Source: Caldisericota bacterium
GTDB lineage: Bacteria > Caldisericota > Caldisericia > B22-G15
Length of the DNA: 9,848 bases
Assembly (NCBI GenBank): GCA_003648245.1
Contig: QMOO01000036.1
Coordinates: 1-9,848, forward strand
Direction of reading: 5' to 3'
The notes under the pieces were generated by a model. The model saw only the letters and a list, made by a program, of their open reading frames with translations. It ran no database searches and was not told the origin of the DNA. Below, piece by piece: positions 5,187 to 9,848 of the stretch (positions are counted from its first letter, which is position 1; each line of letters begins with the position of its first letter). The position numbers were made by a program, and so were the translations under genes.

Positions 5187-6612
5187 TCTTTTAAGGGGAG
5201 TTCAAATTAAAAAATTTTATGGAAGCCTGGATAGAGAGGTTGACTCCCTTATTATTGATTCAAGAGAAGCAGGTAAAGGGAGTGTATTTTTTGCCATTAA
5301 AGGCAGCCGTTTTGATAGTCATAATTTTATATTAGATGCTCATAAACAGGGGTGCCGTGTATTCATAGTAGAAAGAGAGATTTCAGGCTTCAAAGATTCC
5401 ACCCTAATAATCACCGATAACTCAAGGAAAGCATTTTCAATTATGTCATCCAATTTCTATAATAATCCCTCAGATAAACTTAATGTATATGGAATAACAG
5501 GAAGTACAGGAAAAACTACACTTATACATCTCTTGAGAGAACTACTTCCAGATTCAGCAAGTCTGGGTAGTGAGGGAAAATTTATTAAAAAAAACCTTAT
5601 CAGTAAAGGCGAAGGACTGCTTACAACACCAGAATCTTTTGAGATTCAAAAGTTTCTTGATAGATGCTTAAGAGAAAAGGTAAAGGATGTCTTTTTAGAG
5701 GTAAGTTCCTTTGCATTAATGAATTACAGGGTTGAAGGGATAAGCTTTAAAGGGGGAATTTTCTTGAACCTACATCCAACGCACCATTTAATGATCCATA
5801 AAACTATACTTGATTATCTTAAATCTAAAATTCATCTTCTGGAACTTACCAGAGGACCATTTGTTTTAAACCTTGATGACCCCTACCATTCATTTTTTAA
5901 GGAAAAGAGAAGGGGGAATCTCTTTTTTTATTCTAAAAGAACAAAGACCCATTTTTTTGTTGAAGAGAAGAAAGTTTTAGATGATGGGTTTTTATTCAAA
6001 TTAAATCTTATGGGAGAGAAAATAGATGTAAAGCTAAATAAAGAGGGTGATATTGACATAGCTCTTCCTGCTCTTTCCTTTTTAAAAATATTTTACAATG
6101 ATACCACCTCTTTTGTGGAAAAGGTTAAAGACATAAAAAGACCACCTGGTAGATGGGAAGTACTTTCTAAAAATCCTTTGATAGTGGTAGACAAATGTAA
6201 TACTCCTCTCTGCTTTGAAAAAATTATGGACCTTTTCCCTCTTGTTAGGAGAAGAATTCTTGTGTTTTCATTTTTTGAAGAAGAGGACATAAGAGAAACT
6301 ATAAAAATCTTTACTATAGTAAGGAAACTATTTGACTTTGTTATAGTGACCTCAGACGATACAAAGACAAAAACTCCCTTTATGTGTAATAGAGATTTTA
6401 TGAAACTTCTTAAAAGACATGATATCCCCTTTAAATTTATTGAAGACAGAAGAGAGGCAATTAACTATGGGGTAAAGCTTACAAATAGCTCTGATGGACT
6501 CTTCATTCTTGGAAGAGGGGATGAAAGTTTTATGCTTATTCGTGGAAATAGGGTAAAATATTCTGATGTAGAGACTGCAAAGGAGATAATTCATGGAATT
6601 AAGAGGAACTAA
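5170..6612 (+). CDS. murE: Divergent MurE-type Mur ligase (UDP-MurNAc-dipeptide : third amino acid ligase)
   Basis: A 480-residue Mur ligase in the murE position, expected to add the third (usually diamino) residue to UDP-MurNAc-L-Ala-D-Glu using ATP. Seen, numbering from ATG 5170: N-terminal UDP-binding domain with IDSREAGKGSVFFAIKG (29-45), P-loop GITGSTGKTT (108-117), TTPESFEIQ (152-160), EVSSFALMNYRVEG (177-190), a lysine at 220 matching the carbamylated lysine, LNLDDP (233-238), PPGRWEV (325-331) and YSDVETAKEI (464-473). Several family residues differ: EVSSHAL is EVSSFAL, DHLDYH is roughly HHLMIH, VDYAHTP is VDKCNTP (340-346), the GCGGDRD loop is SFFEEED, the specificity motif DNPR is about DDTK (396-399), and GKGHE is GRGDE (448-452). 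This suggests changed substrate use or lost activity. A TTG at 5155 would extend the protein by five residues; ATG 5170 is preferred although its Shine-Dalgarno site is weak. The gene overlaps the PBP gene by 17 bp and murF by 20 bp. Confidence 0.8.
   Translation: MKKLNDLLRGVQIKKFYGSLDREVDSLIIDSREAGKGSVFFAIKGSRFDSHNFILDAHKQGCRVFIVEREISGFKDSTLIITDNSRKAFSIMSSNFYNNPSDKLNVYGITGSTGKTTLIHLLRELLPDSASLGSEGKFIKKNLISKGEGLLTTPESFEIQKFLDRCLREKVKDVFLEVSSFALMNYRVEGISFKGGIFLNLHPTHHLMIHKTILDYLKSKIHLLELTRGPFVLNLDDPYHSFFKEKRRGNLFFYSKRTKTHFFVEEKKVLDDGFLFKLNLMGEKIDVKLNKEGDIDIALPALSFLKIFYNDTTSFVEKVKDIKRPPGRWEVLSKNPLIVVDKCNTPLCFEKIMDLFPLVRRRILVFSFFEEEDIRETIKIFTIVRKLFDFVIVTSDDTKTKTPFMCNRDFMKLLKRHDIPFKFIEDRREAINYGVKLTNSSDGLFILGRGDESFMLIRGNRVKYSDVETAKEIIHGIKRN
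6579..6586 (+). promoter_or_regulatory. Strong Shine-Dalgarno site of murF
   Basis: AAGGAGAT at 6579-6586 is a near-perfect anti-16S match, with the AGGAG core (6581-6585) ending 7 nt before ATG 6593, inside the 3' end of murE. It fixes the murF start and shows that the organism uses Shine-Dalgarno initiation inside operons. Confidence 0.75.
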
Positions 6613-7912
6613 GATAGCAAGGATAATAGATGGGAACTTTCACGGAAAGGATGCAATGATTAGGCATATATGCGTAAATTCTAAACTCTGTAATAGAGAT
6701 TCTCTATTTTTTGCTCTTAAAGGAAAAAGAACTGATGGTCATCTATATATAGAGGATGCAAAAATTCATGGGTCCCTGGGCGCAGTGGTGGAAAAAAAAG
6801 TAAAAGAACTTAAGAAGTTTTTTATAATAGAGGTTAAAGATACACTCTCTTCCTTAAAAAAGCTTGGCGCATTTGTAAGAGACAGGGTTGATAATGTTAT
6901 TGGGATTACCGGAAGTGCAGGGAAAACCACCACCAAAGAGATGATTTTTAGCATTCTTTCCTCCACAATTAAAACATTGAAAACAGTGGGAAATTATAAC
7001 ACAGAAATTGGCATTCCTATATCCATATTTGAGTACAGCAATGAAAAAATCTTTGTATCTGAAATTTCTGCTCAAACTTCTGAAGAGATAGAGGAAATTC
7101 TGAAGATGGTTAGACCTGATATAGGAGTTGTAACAAACATAGGATACTCACATACAGAGTTTCATAAAGACCTTGAGGGTGTTTTTAAAGCAAAGAGTAA
7201 GCTTGTTTTATCTCTTCCAGAGAATGGAGCTTTGTTTCTCAATGCAGATGATCCAAATGTATTGAAAATGAAGGATATAAGAAAGATAAAAGTTGTAACC
7301 TATGGAATAAAAAATGGAAGCATAAAGGCAAGTGATATAGAAATGAATATAGATGGAACTAAATTTAGGTGTGAAGGGGAAGAATTTAAACTCAGGACTT
7401 TTGGGTATCCATTTATTTATTCATCTCTTGCCGCAATCTCTGTTGGGCTGGAATTTGGGATATCCATAGAGAGGATAAAGGAGAGCCTTGGAAATTTCTC
7501 TCCTCTGTGGGGAAGAATGGAAGTTGAAAAGAAAAATGGAGTTATCTTTATTAAAGACTATTACAACTCCAATCCATCATCTGTAAGGGAGCTAATATCA
7601 AGCATTGATAGAGTAAGAGGTGGAAGGAGAGTTATATATGTTCTGGGTGATATGCTGGAGTTAGGTGAAAAGGAAGAGGTGCTTCACAGAGAAATCGGGA
7701 AATTTATAACCTTAAAGGAAGATGATTTAGTTTTGACATTTGGAAATCTATCAAGATATATCTCTGAGGAAGTGGAAAAGAAAGGACTGACTAGTAAACA
7801 CTTCAACTCAAAAGACAATTTAAGAAAATTTCTCTTAGGAATTATTAAAGAGGGAGATATAGTGGCAATAAAAGGTTCCAGAGGGATGCGTATGGAGGAA
7901 ATTTTATGCTAA
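6593..7912 (+). CDS. murF: UDP-MurNAc-tripeptide : D-alanyl-D-alanine ligase MurF
   Basis: A 439-residue cytoplasmic ATP-dependent ligase that adds D-Ala-D-Ala to the UDP-MurNAc-tripeptide. Motifs: N-terminal domain VNSKLCNRDSLFFALKGKRTDGH (28-50), P-loop GITGSAGKTTTKEM (104-117), GNYNTEIGIP (133-142), the central metal-site strand SEISAQTSEEI (156-166), TNIGYSH (181-187), the probable carbamylated lysine in FKAKSKL (198-204), LNADDP (216-221), GRMEVE (307-312), KDYYNSNPSS (321-330), LGDMLELGE (351-359) and IKGSRGMRMEEI (426-437). The length is normal. EISAQTSEEI replaces the usual EMGAxxxGEI, and KDYYNSNP replaces the usual DDxYNANP; both are mild deviations. It overlaps murE by 20 bp and mraY by 7 bp. 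It is the better conserved of the two adjacent Mur ligases, so tripeptide processing by D-Ala-D-Ala addition looks intact. Confidence 0.96.
   Translation: MELRGTKIARIIDGNFHGKDAMIRHICVNSKLCNRDSLFFALKGKRTDGHLYIEDAKIHGSLGAVVEKKVKELKKFFIIEVKDTLSSLKKLGAFVRDRVDNVIGITGSAGKTTTKEMIFSILSSTIKTLKTVGNYNTEIGIPISIFEYSNEKIFVSEISAQTSEEIEEILKMVRPDIGVVTNIGYSHTEFHKDLEGVFKAKSKLVLSLPENGALFLNADDPNVLKMKDIRKIKVVTYGIKNGSIKASDIEMNIDGTKFRCEGEEFKLRTFGYPFIYSSLAAISVGLEFGISIERIKESLGNFSPLWGRMEVEKKNGVIFIKDYYNSNPSSVRELISSIDRVRGGRRVIYVLGDMLELGEKEEVLHREIGKFITLKEDDLVLTFGNLSRYISEEVEKKGLTSKHFNSKDNLRKFLLGIIKEGDIVAIKGSRGMRMEEILC
7894..7898 (+). promoter_or_regulatory. Shine-Dalgarno site of mraY
   Basis: GGAGG at 7894-7898 lies 7 nt before ATG 7906 and inside the final codons of murF, supporting this start and the 7-bp overlap. 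Confidence 0.7.
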
Positions 7913-8865
7913 CTTCAGTTTTCTTCTTTCTCTCGTTTCTAATTTCTCTATTTTTATACCCTATCATTATAAAAATTCAGAAGAGAAGAGGAAAAGGTCA
8001 AATAGTTAGAGAGGAAGGACCAAAAGAACACCTGTTAAAAACAGGAACACCCACTATGGGAGGTATATTATTTTTACTAATACCTTTCCTTTCATATCTG
8101 TTCATTAAAAAGAATCCACTGGTTAATAACCTGTTTATATTTGTACTATTAGAGGGAAGTATAGGCTTTGTAGATGATATTTTAAAAATGACCAAAAGAA
8201 ACTCTACAGGTCTTCTGGCAAGGTGGAAACTTTTATTTCAAATCCTATTTGCAATACCCTTTATACTCTACATACAAAAAAGCGTAGGAACAAGGCTTCT
8301 TATACCTTTTTCTCTTTCATATATAGATTTAAGTTATCTCTTCATCCCTTTTCTTCTCTTTGTCATAGTTGGTGGAATTAATAGCTTCAATCTTACTGAT
8401 GGCCTTGATGGACTTCTGGGAGGATTGTCTTTAATTCTTCTGCCTTTTTTCCTTATATTCTTCTCAGAAAAAGAACCATTATTCATTATTCTTATTGTTC
8501 TTTCGGGAACTCTTATTGCATTTTTATGGTATAACTTTCATCCTGCACAGATATTTATGGGAGATACAGGCTCAATGATACTGGGATCTATATTCATTGG
8601 AGTCTCTATCATATTGAGAGTAGAGCTATTCCTTCCAATCTTAATGTTTATATTTATAACAGAAACTCTTTCAGTAATAATACAGGTATCATATTTTAAA
8701 TGGACAAAGAGAAAGTATGGGATAGGTAAAAGGGTATTTCGAATGGCACCTATACATCATCACTTTGAACTTATGGGAATACCTGAAGAAAAAGTTACCT
8801 TTAGATTCTGGGTTATCCAGTTTCTCCTATTGATTGTATCTTTTCTTTTAATTGGAGGTAGTTAG
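7906..8865 (+). CDS. mraY: Phospho-MurNAc-pentapeptide transferase MraY
   Basis: A 319-residue integral membrane enzyme, with about ten hydrophobic segments, that transfers phospho-MurNAc-pentapeptide to undecaprenyl phosphate to make lipid I. Family motifs are all present: GPKEHLLKTGTPTMGG (38-53), GFVDDILK (87-94; Asp90-Asp91 are the conserved acidic pair), NSFNLTDGLDGL (159-170), WYNFHPAQIFMGDTGS (208-223, Asp220) and MAPIHHHFELMG (280-291, the HHH loop). The length is slightly below the E. coli enzyme's 360, as in many Gram-positive and thermophilic relatives. The start is fixed by GGAGG 7 nt upstream. It overlaps murF by 7 bp, and its TAG stop directly abuts the murD ATG. Confidence 0.97.
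   Translation: MLTSVFFFLSFLISLFLYPIIIKIQKRRGKGQIVREEGPKEHLLKTGTPTMGGILFLLIPFLSYLFIKKNPLVNNLFIFVLLEGSIGFVDDILKMTKRNSTGLLARWKLLFQILFAIPFILYIQKSVGTRLLIPFSLSYIDLSYLFIPFLLFVIVGGINSFNLTDGLDGLLGGLSLILLPFFLIFFSEKEPLFIILIVLSGTLIAFLWYNFHPAQIFMGDTGSMILGSIFIGVSIILRVELFLPILMFIFITETLSVIIQVSYFKWTKRKYGIGKRVFRMAPIHHHFELMGIPEEKVTFRFWVIQFLLLIVSFLLIGGS
8854..8858 (+). promoter_or_regulatory. Shine-Dalgarno site of murD
   Basis: GGAGG at 8854-8858, within the last codons of mraY, ends 7 nt before ATG 8866. The mraY stop (8863-8865) and the murD start are adjacent, so ribosomes may reinitiate directly. Confidence 0.7.
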
Positions 8866-9848
8866 ATGGAGCTTTTAAATAAAAGAGTTTCAGTTATCGG
8901 CATAGGCTCTACCAAGTTTTCTGGTTTTTACGCTGCACTCCTTGCAAAAAGAGAAGGAGCAAAGGTCTTTTTAAGTGAAAAGGGAAACGAGGAAAAATTT
9001 GAAGACTTAATAGAAAACCTAAAGAAAGAAGGAATTGAGTATGAGTTTGGAAAGAATTCTAAAAGAATCTTAAACTCAGATCTTATAGTCTTAAGTCCTG
9101 GAGTCCCCCTAAACATTCCGGTTTTGAAAGAAGCAAGAGAGAAAGGGATAGAGATAATTGGTGAACTTGAATTTGGATTCAGATTTATAAGGGGAGAAGT
9201 TATTGCTATAACCGGCACATCTGGAAAAAGCACAACCACAACTCTTACATATCTATTTCTTAAAAATTCTGGTCTACCGGTGACTATTGGTGGTAATATT
9301 GGAATACCACTCTCTAAAATTGTAATTGATGAGAGGGATGGAATATTTGTACTTGAGGTCTCCTGTTTTCAACTTGAAACAATAAAAAGATTTAAACCCC
9401 ATGTGGTAATATTTGTAAGTTTCCATGAGGATCATCTGAATCGATACTCCACAATGGATGAGTATCTTGAAGTAAAGAAGAGAATCTTTATAAATCAAAC
9501 AGATAAAGATTATGCAATACTAAACTATGATGATAAGACTGTGAGAGACCTCTCCAGTAGTGTAAATTCAAGAGCTCTTTTCTTTTCAACAAAAAAGAAG
9601 GTGGCTGGAGCATATCTAACGAATGGAAAACTTATAATTCAATTTGACAATATAAAGAAAGAAATAATCGATTCCAGAGAGATACTACTAAAAGGGGAAT
9701 TTAATATAAGAAATTTACTTGGTGCATCTCTCGGAGCTTTTATTATGGGTGCAAAGATTAATTCCATAAGAGAAACACTTAAGGATTTCAAAGGACTTGA
9801 GCATAGACTCCAGTATGCTGGAAAGATAAAAGGTATAACTTTTATAAA
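8866..9848 (+). CDS. murD: UDP-MurNAc-L-alanine : D-glutamate ligase MurD, N-terminal 327 residues, runs off window
   Basis: A cytoplasmic Mur ligase adding D-Glu to UDP-MurNAc-L-Ala, truncated by the window end (about 450 residues expected). The N-terminal Rossmann-like UDP-binding domain begins MELLNKRVSVIGIGSTKFSG and includes IVLSPGVPLNIPVL. The P-loop is ITGTSGKSTTTTL, followed by GGNIGIPL, LEVSCFQLE (usually ExSSFQLE), EDHLNRYSTMDEYLEVKKRIF with the probable carbamylated lysine in VKKRIF, LNYDD, LKGEFNIRN (usually GxHNxxN) and FKGLEHRLQYAG, which opens the C-terminal domain. Start ATG 8866 is supported by GGAGG 7 nt upstream and abuts the mraY stop. The Cys in SCFQ and the Phe in place of His in the GxHN motif are small departures; the rest is standard. 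The frame is open to base 9848. Confidence 0.95.
   Translation, partial: MELLNKRVSVIGIGSTKFSGFYAALLAKREGAKVFLSEKGNEEKFEDLIENLKKEGIEYEFGKNSKRILNSDLIVLSPGVPLNIPVLKEAREKGIEIIGELEFGFRFIRGEVIAITGTSGKSTTTTLTYLFLKNSGLPVTIGGNIGIPLSKIVIDERDGIFVLEVSCFQLETIKRFKPHVVIFVSFHEDHLNRYSTMDEYLEVKKRIFINQTDKDYAILNYDDKTVRDLSSSVNSRALFFSTKKKVAGAYLTNGKLIIQFDNIKKEIIDSREILLKGEFNIRNLLGASLGAFIMGAKINSIRETLKDFKGLEHRLQYAGKIKGITFI

Noticed and set aside
5587..5595. A run of eight A then C in murE, giving an in-frame A AAA AAC slippery heptamer.
   Set aside because: No clear downstream stem or useful alternative frame was found, and the gene is open on both sides. A-runs are common in this AT-rich sequence (another A8 is at 6792-6799 in murF).
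5903..5929. AAAAGAGA and TCTCTTTT form an 8-bp stem with an 8-nt loop followed by T residues, like an intrinsic terminator, inside murE.
   Set aside because: The stem has only two G-C pairs, lies mid-gene in Lys/Arg then Phe codons, and downstream essential genes depend on read-through. It is most likely a by-product of composition.
6554..6568. TAAAAT followed 6 bp later by ATG near the end of murE, resembling the leaderless promoter layout.
   Set aside because: The ATG is followed immediately by TAG in the same frame, and murF already has a strong Shine-Dalgarno site and its own ATG at 6593.
6093..6594. Leftward open frames antisense to the C-terminal part of murE, considered because that part is so divergent.
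   Set aside because: The murE frame continues to PPGR, GRGDE and the final family block, so it is the coding frame. The antisense frames have no motifs or initiation signals.

Overview
The window is an AT-rich bacterial segment (about 35-38% G+C by eye). Coding runs from edge to edge, with heavy use of AGA/AGG arginine and ATA isoleucine codons and Lys/Glu-rich proteins. This suggests a thermophilic, possibly poorly characterised bacterium, for example near Thermotogota, Dictyoglomota, Caldisericota or a candidate phylum. I cannot fix the phylum from sequence alone. No tRNA, rRNA, CRISPR array, insertion sequence or gene-free stretch above 40 bp was seen.

Layout. Positions 1-1234 form a leftward unit: an ornithine/alanine-type PLP racemase, followed with a 4-bp GTGA overlap by the first 60 codons of a chromate-transporter-family protein that leaves the window at base 1. 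A 39-bp divergent region (1235-1273) separates this from a rightward unit filling the rest of the window. That unit is a small SLH-domain envelope protein followed by the division and cell wall (dcw) cluster in classical order: mraZ, rsmH, ftsL-like, ftsI-type penicillin-binding protein, a very divergent murE, murF, mraY and the first two thirds of murD.

How it works together. MurE, MurF and MurD are Mur ligases that build the UDP-MurNAc peptide. MraY moves the finished precursor onto undecaprenyl phosphate. The PBP cross-links it at the septum, and the FtsL-like protein belongs to the divisome. RsmH methylates 16S rRNA and MraZ is the usual repressor of the cluster. The racemase could supply a D-amino acid for the wall, but that is inference from position.

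Most notable points. (1) Three transcription starts (racemase, SLH gene, mraZ) have a -10 element placed 6-9 bp before the start codon, so all three messages look leaderless, while genes inside the operon have Shine-Dalgarno sites. (2) Three GTGG repeats at exact 10-bp spacing before mraZ look like its operator and overlap the promoter. (3) The two divergent promoters are so close that RNA polymerase probably cannot occupy both. (4) The murE-position protein has lost most C-terminal family motifs and several metal- or substrate-site residues. With a nearby ornithine-type racemase this raises the question of an unusual third residue in the peptidoglycan stem. (5) Every junction from mraZ to murD overlaps or abuts.
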